This document shows positions 34,901 to 42,633 of a DNA stretch of 64,000 nucleotides, piece by piece. The notes under the pieces are model-generated. The model was not told the origin of the DNA, searched no databases, and was given only the letters and a program-made list of their open reading frames with translations. A program made the translations under genes and the position numbers. The first letter of the stretch is position 1. Every line of letters begins with the position of its first letter. The DNA is from WTFY01 sp011523795 (lineage in GTDB: Bacteria; Pseudomonadota; Gammaproteobacteria; UBA4575). The DNA lies in the NCBI GenBank assembly GCA_965207475.1, contig OZ242278.1:1364001-1428000 (forward strand), given 5' to 3'.

Positions 34901-35458
34901 CTAGGCTCCCCTGCGATGTACCTTCGTGCCCGTCAGTTCACGCACTTCGCTCGCCACCCCGGTTCCTTCCGGGCCCAGGAGCACGTAGTCCAGGTGCGGC
35001 CCGAACCAGTCACGAAGCTGCCCGGGGCCGATTGCCGTGGGATAGCCGGAGAGGTTTGCACTGGTGGAGACGAGCGTCTGCACGGCCGCACACAGCGCAC
35101 CCGCAAGCGGATGCTGCGGGATGCGCAGGGCCACGCTTTCATGGTGGCCCGTGATCCAGGCCGGGACGTTCGCGCCGGCGGGCAGCACCCAGGTCGTGGG
35201 CGGCCCCGCCAGGGCTGCGGTGATCTGATCGCACTGCCCGGCAGTCAGCGGATGCGTGTAGTGCTGCATGGTTTCAATGTTTTCGGTCAGCAGGATCAGC
35301 CCCTTTTCCGCGCCGCGAGATTTCAGCCACAGGATTTTTTCAACCGCCTTGCGGTTGTGCGGGTCACAGCCCAGTCCCAGCACGGTATCCGTAGAGTAGG
35401 CAATGACACCGCCCTGTTCAACCACCGTTGCGGCTTGCTGGATGCGGCGGGTCAGCAC
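34901..35458 (-). CDS. tsaC: L-threonylcarbamoyladenylate synthase
   Basis: Makes threonylcarbamoyl-AMP from threonine, bicarbonate and ATP, the first step of t6A tRNA modification. 185 residues of the YrdC/Sua5 family, short TsaC form. GGVIAYSTDTVLGLGCDP near 16-33, the K-x-R-x-K-type ILWLKSRGAEKGLILL near 43-58 and LVSTSANLSG near 129-138 are characteristic. GTG start. It sits 9 bp after topA and 4 bp before hemF, a likely operon topA-tsaC-hemF. Confidence 0.93.
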   Translation of the reverse strand: MLTRRIQQAATVVEQGGVIAYSTDTVLGLGCDPHNRKAVEKILWLKSRGAEKGLILLTENIETMQHYTHPLTAGQCDQITAALAGPPTTWVLPAGANVPAWITGHHESVALRIPQHPLAGALCAAVQTLVSTSANLSGYPTAIGPGQLRDWFGPHLDYVLLGPEGTGVASEVRELTGTKVHRRGA

Positions 35459-35467
35459 GGCGAGGGC

Positions 35468-37828
35468 TCAGGACGGCTTCGTCTTCGCCCGTTTCCCGGC
35501 CGACTTGCGCCGGCCTGCCTTGTTGCGGGGGGTTTTCCGGGCCGCTTTTCTTTTCTGTGGGGCGGCGGCAATCAGCGCTTCACACTCCTCCAGGGTGAGT
35601 GTCGAGGGGTCCTGGTCTTTCGGAATCCTCGCGTTCTTCTTGCCGTTGGTGATGTAGGGCCCGAAGCGGCCGTTCAGGACCTGGATCCCCTGCTTCTCGA
35701 ATACCTGGATGACCCGGTTGGCCTCCCTGGCCTGGTGTTCCGCGATGACCTCGAGGGCGCGTTCCAGGCTGATGGTGTGCGGGTCGTCATCCGGGATGGA
35801 GACATACTTGCCTGCGCACTTCACGAACGGGCCGTAGCGGCCGGTGCCGGCCTGTACCGGTTCGCCCTGTGCGTTCTCCCCGAGTTCGCGCGGCAGGCGG
35901 AACAGTTCCAGCGCCTCCTCGAGGGTGATCTCGGACATCTTCTGCCCGTCACGCAGTCCGGCGAAGCGGGGTTTTTCGGTGTCGTCCCGGGTGCCGATCT
36001 GCACGAAGGGCCCGTAACGGCCCATGCGCACGCTGACCGGTTTGCCTGAGGCGGGGTCGGTCCCGAGTTCGCGCGCCTGCACGGCCTCCTGGCGGCTGAC
36101 GCTCTCGGACTTTTCACTGACGCGCGTGCTGAAAGGCTCCCAGAAGGCGCGCACCACGGGCACCCATTCCTTCTCGCCTCGGGCGATCTCGTCCAGGTCG
36201 TCTTCCAGGTGCGCGGTGAAGTCGTAATCGACGTACTGCGTGAAATGCTGGGTCAGAAACCCGTTGACCAGCCGGCCCATGTCAGTCGGCGTGAAACGCC
36301 GGCTTTCGAGCTCGGCGTACTCGCGGCTCTGCAGCGTCGAGATGATGCTCGCGTAGGTCGAGGGCCGCCCGATACCGAATTCCTCCAGGGTCTTGACCAG
36401 GGACGCCTCCGTGAAGCGGGGCGGCGGCTCGGTGAAATGCTGTTCGGCCCGGATGGCGTGCAGCCGGACACGGTCTCCCTTTTCCAATGGCGGCAGCATG
36501 CGCTCGTCCGCGCTGCGCCGGGTGTCGTCAAGCCCCTCCTGGTAGACCTTGATGAAACCGGGGTTCTTGATGGAGGACCCGGTGGCGCGAAAGGCATTGC
36601 CTTCCCCGCAGGCCAGTTCCGCGGCCACGAGGCTTAGGGTGGCATGCATCATCTGGCAGGCCACGGCCCGCTTCCAGATCAGGCTGTAGAGCCGGTACTG
36701 GTCCTCGGCCAGGAACTTGCGCACCTGTTCAGGCGTTCGCCTGCAGGACGTGGGCCGGATCGCTTCGTGCGCCTCCTGTGCGTTCTTGGACCGGGTCCGG
36801 TAGATCCGCGGCCGCTCCGGCAGGTCACCGGGACCGTACTGGTCTGCGATGTACTCGCGCAGCTCCTGGACTGCCTCGCGTGCCAGGGCCACGGAATCCG
36901 TGCGCATGTAGGTGATCAGGCCGACTGGCCCCTCCCCGAGGTCGATGCCCTCGTACAGTTGCTGTGCGACCCGCATCGCCCTGGAGGCGGAGAACCGAAG
37001 CTTGCGCACGGCCTCCTGCTGCAGGGTCGAGGTGGTGAACGGCGGGGCGGGATTTCGGTTGCGCTGCTTTTTCTCGACCGACGCGACGACCAGCTGTCCA
37101 CCGGCCAGCCGGTCGAGTTCCGACCGGGCTCCGGTGGCATCCTGCTCGTTGTCGAGATCGAACTGCTTGAGCTTGCGGTCCCGGTAGCGTTCCAGTTTCG
37201 CGGTGAAGGCCTGGCTGTCCTTCTCGCAGTCCGCCTCCAGGGTCCAGTACTCGCGGGACACGAATTTCTCGATCTCGTCCTCACGCTCGCAGAGCAGCCG
37301 CAGGGCCGGGCTCTGCACCCGCCCGGCCGAGAGGCCAGGCTTGATCTTCCTCCACAGCAGCGGGGAGAGGTTGAAGCCGACCAGGTAATCCATGGCCCGG
37401 CGCGCCTGCTGGGCATTGACCAGCGCATTGGAAAGGCTGCGCGGGTGTTCGATCGCATCCTGCACGGCGCGCCGTGTGATTTCATGGAACACCACCCGGT
37501 GCACGGGTTTTCCGTCCAGCACGCCCCGGTCTTTCAGCAGTTCGAACAGGTGCCAGGAGATGGCTTCGCCTTCCCGGTCCGGGTCCGTGGCGAGGTACAG
37601 GGCGGCGGAAGTCTTGAGGGCACGGGCGATGGCGGTGACATGCTTCCCGTTCTTCTTGATCACCTCGTAACGCATGGCGAAGTCCTGGTCCGGGTCGACC
37701 GCGCCGTCCTTGGGCACCAGGTCCCGCACATGCCCGTAGGAGGCAAGCACGGCGTACTCGCGGCCCAGGTATTTCTCCAGGGTGCGGGCCTTGGCCGGGG
37801 ATTCCACGATGACCAGGTTCTTGCTCAT
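35468..37828 (-). CDS. topA: DNA topoisomerase I (type IA)
   Basis: Relaxes negative supercoils by single-strand passage. 786 residues. The TOPRIM domain starts with LVIVESPAKARTLEKYLG (acidic Glu9) and TDPDREGEAISWHL near 81-94; the catalytic Tyr is Tyr307 in GLITYMRTDS. Instead of the C4 zinc fingers of E. coli TopA the C-terminus carries repeated MGRYGPFVQIGT / GRYGPFVK / GRFGPYITNG modules (about 580-750) and a Lys/Arg-rich tail, as in many other bacteria. Confidence 0.97.
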   Translation of the reverse strand: MSKNLVIVESPAKARTLEKYLGREYAVLASYGHVRDLVPKDGAVDPDQDFAMRYEVIKKNGKHVTAIARALKTSAALYLATDPDREGEAISWHLFELLKDRGVLDGKPVHRVVFHEITRRAVQDAIEHPRSLSNALVNAQQARRAMDYLVGFNLSPLLWRKIKPGLSAGRVQSPALRLLCEREDEIEKFVSREYWTLEADCEKDSQAFTAKLERYRDRKLKQFDLDNEQDATGARSELDRLAGGQLVVASVEKKQRNRNPAPPFTTSTLQQEAVRKLRFSASRAMRVAQQLYEGIDLGEGPVGLITYMRTDSVALAREAVQELREYIADQYGPGDLPERPRIYRTRSKNAQEAHEAIRPTSCRRTPEQVRKFLAEDQYRLYSLIWKRAVACQMMHATLSLVAAELACGEGNAFRATGSSIKNPGFIKVYQEGLDDTRRSADERMLPPLEKGDRVRLHAIRAEQHFTEPPPRFTEASLVKTLEEFGIGRPSTYASIISTLQSREYAELESRRFTPTDMGRLVNGFLTQHFTQYVDYDFTAHLEDDLDEIARGEKEWVPVVRAFWEPFSTRVSEKSESVSRQEAVQARELGTDPASGKPVSVRMGRYGPFVQIGTRDDTEKPRFAGLRDGQKMSEITLEEALELFRLPRELGENAQGEPVQAGTGRYGPFVKCAGKYVSIPDDDPHTISLERALEVIAEHQAREANRVIQVFEKQGIQVLNGRFGPYITNGKKNARIPKDQDPSTLTLEECEALIAAAPQKRKAARKTPRNKAGRRKSAGKRAKTKPS

Positions 37829-38238
37829 TTCACAGTCCGGGCCAATGCACTTCGCCGCGGTTGTTCGGGGTTGTTTTCACTTGCTGGCGGTTCGGAGCAG
37901 GCCCATAGGCGGCAAACTAATACGCCGTTATGATGCTTTTGTAAATAATTTTTGCAACTTTATCGTGTCCGGTTCTGCCAGAGCCTGCATGGCCTGCGCA
38001 TGCCTGACAGGGTAGATGACGCTCGAGTATACTGGGGGCAACCACGCATTTTCATGGAACTGGCCAGGCTGCTGTTCAGTTTTCAAGGGACACGGGTATC
38101 GGGGTTTCGCCTGGCCCGGCCCGGTACGTTCCTTTCGGGACGCTGCAGGGGCGGATGGCAGGATTCACCTCTTGGATACTTGAGGCTGTCGTGACAATCC
38201 CGCACCCCAGGGCGCCACCACGAGGGAGGTATGAAGGC
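37829..38238. other. Divergent region topA / barrel paralogue 2
   Basis: 410 bp with no gene. A TATACT -10-like element lies at 38028-38033 with CTGACA 18 bp before it (38004-38009), giving a leader of about 200 nt for the barrel gene. The element recurs upstream of the other two paralogues (28811 and 39254). No riboswitch was recognised. Confidence 0.45.
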
Positions 38239-39198
38239 ATGAGCAGGTATTTTCCAATGGCCGTGATCGCGGCCGCACTGATCGCCTGGACGGCCGGCCC
38301 GGTTCAGGCGGAAGGATTCTATGTCAGCGGCGAGCTCGGCATGAATTTCTCCGATGCCCTGGAGACGGACGGGCATGACACCGATCGGGCCAGCGTGTGT
38401 GACGAGTACATCAACCCCCGGTTCAGGACGGTCAACGATACGCCAGGCTGGGAGAACACCAACTGCACCGGTCCGAACCGGGGTTCGGACAGCGTCTGGG
38501 AGAACCGGTTCGGGTCCGACGAAGGAGTCCTGTTCGGCTCGGCCATTGGCTACCACATCACGGATTCCCGCTTCCGGGTCGAACTGGAATACTTCTACCG
38601 CGATACCGGTCATGACGAGGCCTCGGAAATCACCGTGAGCGGCGGGCAGGTGCTCAGCAAGGCGGTGCAGGAAATCGTGCGGGCCGAAGAGCGCATCGGG
38701 GATGTCAGCTCGCACAACCTGTTCGCGAACGTGTACATGGATTTCGATACCGGCGGCAGATTCACCCCGTACATCGGCGTGGGCATCGGTTTCGGCTTTA
38801 CCGAGCTGGAATACAGCGGCGTGTTTGCACGCGACGTGGACCCGTCCCGCATCACCACCGGCAATGCCCCGGCGGGCGGGCAGGCGCTACCCAACGCGGC
38901 CCAGATCCAGCAGAACCTGGCCGGCACCACCACCACCGAAAGCGAGGACCTCGACGATACGCTGTTCGGCTATCAGCTGCTGTTCGGAGTGGACTACACG
39001 CTGACCGATTCGCTGCTGCTCGGGCTGAAGGGCCGCTGGGTCAGCTACGATTCCTTCAAGGACAAGGACGAATGGGACCAGCTGCGCAGCCACCCGTCCA
39101 ACCTGCGCCAGGATGGCGGCGAGACCGTGGTGTACGACATCAAAACGGACGACATCGAGCTGTTCGGGGTCAGCCTGAACCTCAAGTACCGGTTCTAG
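38239..39198 (+). CDS. Outer-membrane beta-barrel protein (P44/Msp2-like), paralogue 2
   Basis: 319 residues from ATG 38239 with GGGAGG upstream. Signal peptide ends GPVQA (residue 23), then FYVSGELGMNFSDAL. Shared blocks with the other two paralogues: DRASVCDEYINPR, SDEGVLFGSAIGYH, RVELEYFYRDTGHD, SHNLFANVYMDFDTGGRFTP, YIGVGIGFGF, DDTLFGYQLLFGVDYTLTDS and the end LFGVSLNLKYRF. The terminal Phe and alternating strands indicate a porin-like barrel. It is the full-length tandem neighbour of paralogue 3. Confidence 0.87.
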   Translation: MSRYFPMAVIAAALIAWTAGPVQAEGFYVSGELGMNFSDALETDGHDTDRASVCDEYINPRFRTVNDTPGWENTNCTGPNRGSDSVWENRFGSDEGVLFGSAIGYHITDSRFRVELEYFYRDTGHDEASEITVSGGQVLSKAVQEIVRAEERIGDVSSHNLFANVYMDFDTGGRFTPYIGVGIGFGFTELEYSGVFARDVDPSRITTGNAPAGGQALPNAAQIQQNLAGTTTTESEDLDDTLFGYQLLFGVDYTLTDSLLLGLKGRWVSYDSFKDKDEWDQLRSHPSNLRQDGGETVVYDIKTDDIELFGVSLNLKYRF

Positions 39199-39383
39199 GC
39201 ATCCCGCTGTAACGGCCGCCAGCCGGTGCGTATACAGTACTATCCGGTGGGGGTATACTGGCTCGTATAACAATTCATGCAGTATCGGGGCGGCTCTTGC
39301 CGGGCACGCGTCATGCCTGTCCGGCAGTCGGCTTGCAGGGCTGTAACGCCGGGTACTGCAGTCGGAAATCAGGGGGTGAAATC

Positions 39384-40350
39384 ATGAGCAGATATTTTTC
39401 GGTTTACGCAGCGGTGGCCGTCTTGGTCATGTTCTGCATGGCGGTGCCGGTACAGGCAAGCGGGTTCTACGTGAGTGGTGAGCTGGGCATGAATTTCGGT
39501 GAGAAAGTGGACATGACCGGCAAGAGCAATGACCGGGCCAGCGTGTGTGACGGCTATATCAATCCCCGCTACGCCGAAGTCGAGGGCATGGCCGGGTACG
39601 AGAGTTACAACTGCACGGGTCCGAACCGCGGGGCCACCGGTGACTGGCACAACAGTTTCAGTTCCGACGAGGGGGTGCTGTTCGGCACGGCGATCGGCTA
39701 TCGCATGCGGGATTCCCGCTTCCGCCTGGAGCTGGAGTACTTCTACCGCGACACCGGGTACGATGATACTTCGGACGTGTACAGTGCCGCGGGGGAAAGC
39801 GGCGACAAGCTCGAGCAGGAGCTCGTGAGGACGATTGACCGTCTCGGCAGCCTCACCTCGCACAACCTGTTCGCGAACGTGTACATGGATTTCGATACCG
39901 GCGGCAGATTCACCCCGTACATCGGCGTGGGCATCGGTTTCGGGTTTACCGAAGCGGAGTACGGCAGCCTGTGGGCGAGAAACGACGATGCTTCCAGGAT
40001 CACGACCGGGGAAGGCCTGCCGAACGCGACGGAAATCCGGGAAAACCTTGCCGGCACTTCCAGTCATGCCGACACGGAGCTGGACGATACGCTGTTTGGC
40101 TACCAGCTGCTGTTCGGGGTGGATTACGCACTGACCGACTCGCTGATGCTGGGGGTAAAGGGCCGCTGGGTCGACTATGACTCCTTCAAGGACGGGGGAG
40201 TGGTGTGGGACCCGCTGCGCGGGCATCCGCCCTACCTGCGAACCCCGGCGCAGGCCGCCGGGGGGTGACCGGGAGTATATGACCGGGCGCATCGAGCTCG
40301 ACGACATCGAGATGTTCGCCATCAGCATGAATCTCAAGTACCAGTTCTGA
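39384..40350 (+). CDS. Outer-membrane beta-barrel protein, paralogue 3, frameshifted in a G6 tract
   Basis: ATG 39384 after GGGGTGAAATC. Signal peptide ends VPVQA, then FYVSGELGMNFGEK. The reading frame matches paralogue 2 throughout, including an identical run SHNLFANVYMDFDTGGRFTP and YIGVGIGFGF. It stops at 40266-40268 directly after a run of six G (40260-40265), losing the last barrel strand. With five G the frame continues to DREYMTGRIELDDIEMFAIS and MNLKYQF, stop 40348-40350, the expected end. So the gene is either switched off by a slipped homopolymer, mis-sequenced, or dead. Confidence 0.75.
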
Positions 40351-40365
40351 TTGCACGGGCCGTCG

Positions 40366-40397
40366 CGGGAACGGGTGCCGGATGGCACCCGTTCCCG
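40366..40397 (+). terminator. Strong hairpin after the barrel tandem, terminator-like
   Basis: A 14-bp perfect stem CGGGAACGGGTGCC / GGCACCCGTTCCCG with loop GGAT, 16 bp past the restored stop of paralogue 3. No T tract follows, so it may end transcription only partly or protect the mRNA 3' end. Confidence 0.5.
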
Positions 40398-40544
40398 TGC
40401 ACCGGGCGGTCTTGGGTAGCATGCGAGGTGTCTCCACGGGGGTATTTTTGCTAGACTGTCGGGGAGCCGGAATCCCGTTTTCCCGGCTGTTGAGGGGCTG
40501 CATGAAGCCTGCCCGGACAGCCGCAAAGGTTGAATGACAGCGCC

Positions 40545-41081
40545 ATGGCACTACTTGAGATCCTGAATTTTCCCGATCCGCGGCTGCGCCGCCCGGCCCG
40601 CCCGGTCGAGGGGGTGGACGATGTACTGCAGCGCACCGTGGAGGACATGTTCGAGACCATGTACGCGGCCCGTGGCATCGGGCTTGCGGCCACCCAGGTG
40701 AACATCCTGAAGCAGATTGCCGTGATCGATGTCTCGGAGGAAAGAAACGAGCCCCGCTGCCTGATCAACCCGAGGATCGTTGAGCGGGAAGGCGAGGAGA
40801 CCCGGCAGGAAGGATGCCTGTCGGTACCGGGCGTGTTCGCGAACGTGCTGCGTGCCGAAAAGATCCGGGTCGAGGCCCTCGACCGGGAAGGCCAGGCCAT
40901 GACGCTTGATGCGGACGGCCTGCTGGCCATCTGCATCCAGCATGAAATCGATCATCTCGAGGGAAAGCTGTTCGTCGATTACCTGTCTCCCCTCAAGCGA
41001 CAGCGCATCGAGAAGAAGCTGCTCAAGGCGCAGAAAGCCGAGCGTATCGATTCCGCATCCCGCCCCGGTTATGCGGGCTAG
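40545..41081 (+). CDS. def: Peptide deformylase
   Basis: Removes the formyl group from nascent proteins. 178 residues from ATG 40545. All three motifs are intact: GIGLAATQ near 44-51, EGCLSVPG near 88-95 (metal Cys) and QHEIDHLEGKLF near 130-141 (metal His pair and catalytic Glu). Next to fmt, as usual, 35 bp upstream of it. Confidence 0.97.
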   Translation: MALLEILNFPDPRLRRPARPVEGVDDVLQRTVEDMFETMYAARGIGLAATQVNILKQIAVIDVSEERNEPRCLINPRIVEREGEETRQEGCLSVPGVFANVLRAEKIRVEALDREGQAMTLDADGLLAICIQHEIDHLEGKLFVDYLSPLKRQRIEKKLLKAQKAERIDSASRPGYAG

Positions 41082-41116
41082 CCTGACCCTTCCGGGCCCG
41101 GCTGTTTCAATCCACC

Positions 41117-42064
41117 GTGTCTGAAGGCCTCAGGGTGGCGTTTGCGGGCACCCCTGCGGTGGCCGCCACGCTCCTGCAAGCCGTGCTCGAGAGCCCCCAC
41201 CGGGTGGTCGGCGTGTATACCCAGCCCGACCGGCCCGCGGGCCGGGGCCGCAAGGTGCGCCCGGGTCCGGTCAAGACGGTGGCTGAACAGGCCGGCATTC
41301 CCGTCCTGCAGCCGCTGCGGTTTGACGACCGGGCCTGCCGGGACCTCGAGGCGCTGGATGCGGACGTGATGCTGGTGTATGCCTACGGGCTGCTGCTGCC
41401 CGGTGTCGCGCTCACCATCCCGAGGCTGGGCTGCATCAATGTGCACGCCTCGCTGTTGCCGCGCTGGCGTGGAGCAGCCCCGGTGCAGCGCGCCATCCTG
41501 GCCGGGGATACCCGGACCGGGATCTGCATCATGCGGATGGTCGAGGCGCTGGATGCCGGGCCGGTGCTGTATCGCGAGGCATGCGAAATCCTTCCCGGGG
41601 AGACGGCCGTGACCCTGCATGTCCGCCTGGCTGACCTGGCGGGCGCGAGAATCGGGGAGGTGCTCGGGGCGCTGGCGCAAAACCGGCTGGTGCCGGAACC
41701 CCAGGCGAGCCGGGGGGTCACCTACGCGAAAAAGGTGGACAAGTCCGAAGCCGGCATAGACTGGAGCGAGAGCGCATCCCTCATCGCGCGCAAGGTCCGC
41801 GCGTTCAACGACTGGCCGGTGGCGTACACCTGGCTGGGCGAACACCGGGTGCGTGTGTGGGAAGCGCACGTCGCGCCCGGAGCCACCGCGCAGGCATCGG
41901 GCACGATCCTGGATGCCCGTGCAGGCATCGAGGTGGCGACGGGTGACGGGATCCTGGGCGTGACGGCGCTGCAGCTTCCCGGTGCACGGTGCCTCCCGGC
42001 ACGGGACTTCCTCAACGCCCATGACCTGCAGGGGCGGTGTTTCCGCAGCGGGATGCCGGGATGA
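41117..42064 (+). CDS. fmt: Methionyl-tRNA formyltransferase
   Basis: Formylates initiator Met-tRNA. 315 residues from GTG 41117. The formyl-transferase core VYTQPDRPAGRGRKV near 34-48, CINVHASLLPRWRGAAPVQR near 108-127 (Asn-His catalytic pair, Ser-Leu-Leu-Pro) and GITYAKKVDKSEAGIDW-like GVTYAKKVDKSEAGIDW near 200-216 are as expected. It overlaps the following DUF4390 gene by ATGA. The rsmB gene that often comes next is not here. Confidence 0.96.
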   Translation: MSEGLRVAFAGTPAVAATLLQAVLESPHRVVGVYTQPDRPAGRGRKVRPGPVKTVAEQAGIPVLQPLRFDDRACRDLEALDADVMLVYAYGLLLPGVALTIPRLGCINVHASLLPRWRGAAPVQRAILAGDTRTGICIMRMVEALDAGPVLYREACEILPGETAVTLHVRLADLAGARIGEVLGALAQNRLVPEPQASRGVTYAKKVDKSEAGIDWSESASLIARKVRAFNDWPVAYTWLGEHRVRVWEAHVAPGATAQASGTILDARAGIEVATGDGILGVTALQLPGARCLPARDFLNAHDLQGRCFRSGMPG

Positions 42065-42633
42065 GCCGGTATTTCCGCAGCCTGTATCCCTGGCCGGCCG
42101 TCATGATGGCCTGCACCTTCCTGTTCGCATTCCAGGCGGGCGGGGCCGGCAAGGCGTTCCACATCGACGAGGTGCAGGTCGTCACGCTCAAGGACGAGCT
42201 GCGCCTGCATGCAAAAATCCATTACGGGCTGAGCGCGCCGGTCCTGGAAGCCCTTGAAAACGGAATTCCCATGCCCTTTGAGCTCGAAGTGCGTGTAAAA
42301 TCCATACATAGGTGGGCCCGGGACCGCACGGTGGCCGGTTCCAGGCAGGTACATCTGCTGAGCTACCATGCGCTCAGCGGGCAGTACCTTCTGGAAGACC
42401 TGAACGCATCGAGCATGACGGCCTTTCCGGACCTGCAGTCGGCACTCATGTACCAGGGGCGCATCGTATCCATGCATATTACCAGAACCTCCAGCCTGGA
42501 CCGGGACCGCGCACACGTCGTGCAGCTGCGTTCGCGCCTGCTGGTCGGCAGGCTGCCGCTGCCGCTGCGCATGGAAAGCTTCTTTTCCCCCAGCTGGAGA
42601 CTTGAGAGCGGGTGGCACGAATGGCCGCTGTAG
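42061..42633 (+). CDS. DUF4390 protein, exported
   Basis: 190 residues from ATG 42061, coupled to fmt. N-terminal membrane or signal segment (YPWPAVMMACTFLFAFQAGG) ends near residue 29. The remainder is a beta-rich domain: LRLHAKIHYGLSAPVLEALE, NGIPMPFELEVRV, YLLEDLNASSMTAFPDLQSA and a final RMESFFSPSWRLESGWHEWPL, the DUF4390 pattern. The gene nearly always lies before an NtrY-like kinase gene in gammaproteobacteria, suggesting a role with that signalling pair. Its end overlaps the kinase start by about 20 bases. Confidence 0.85.
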   Translation: MSRYFRSLYPWPAVMMACTFLFAFQAGGAGKAFHIDEVQVVTLKDELRLHAKIHYGLSAPVLEALENGIPMPFELEVRVKSIHRWARDRTVAGSRQVHLLSYHALSGQYLLEDLNASSMTAFPDLQSALMYQGRIVSMHITRTSSLDRDRAHVVQLRSRLLVGRLPLPLRMESFFSPSWRLESGWHEWPL

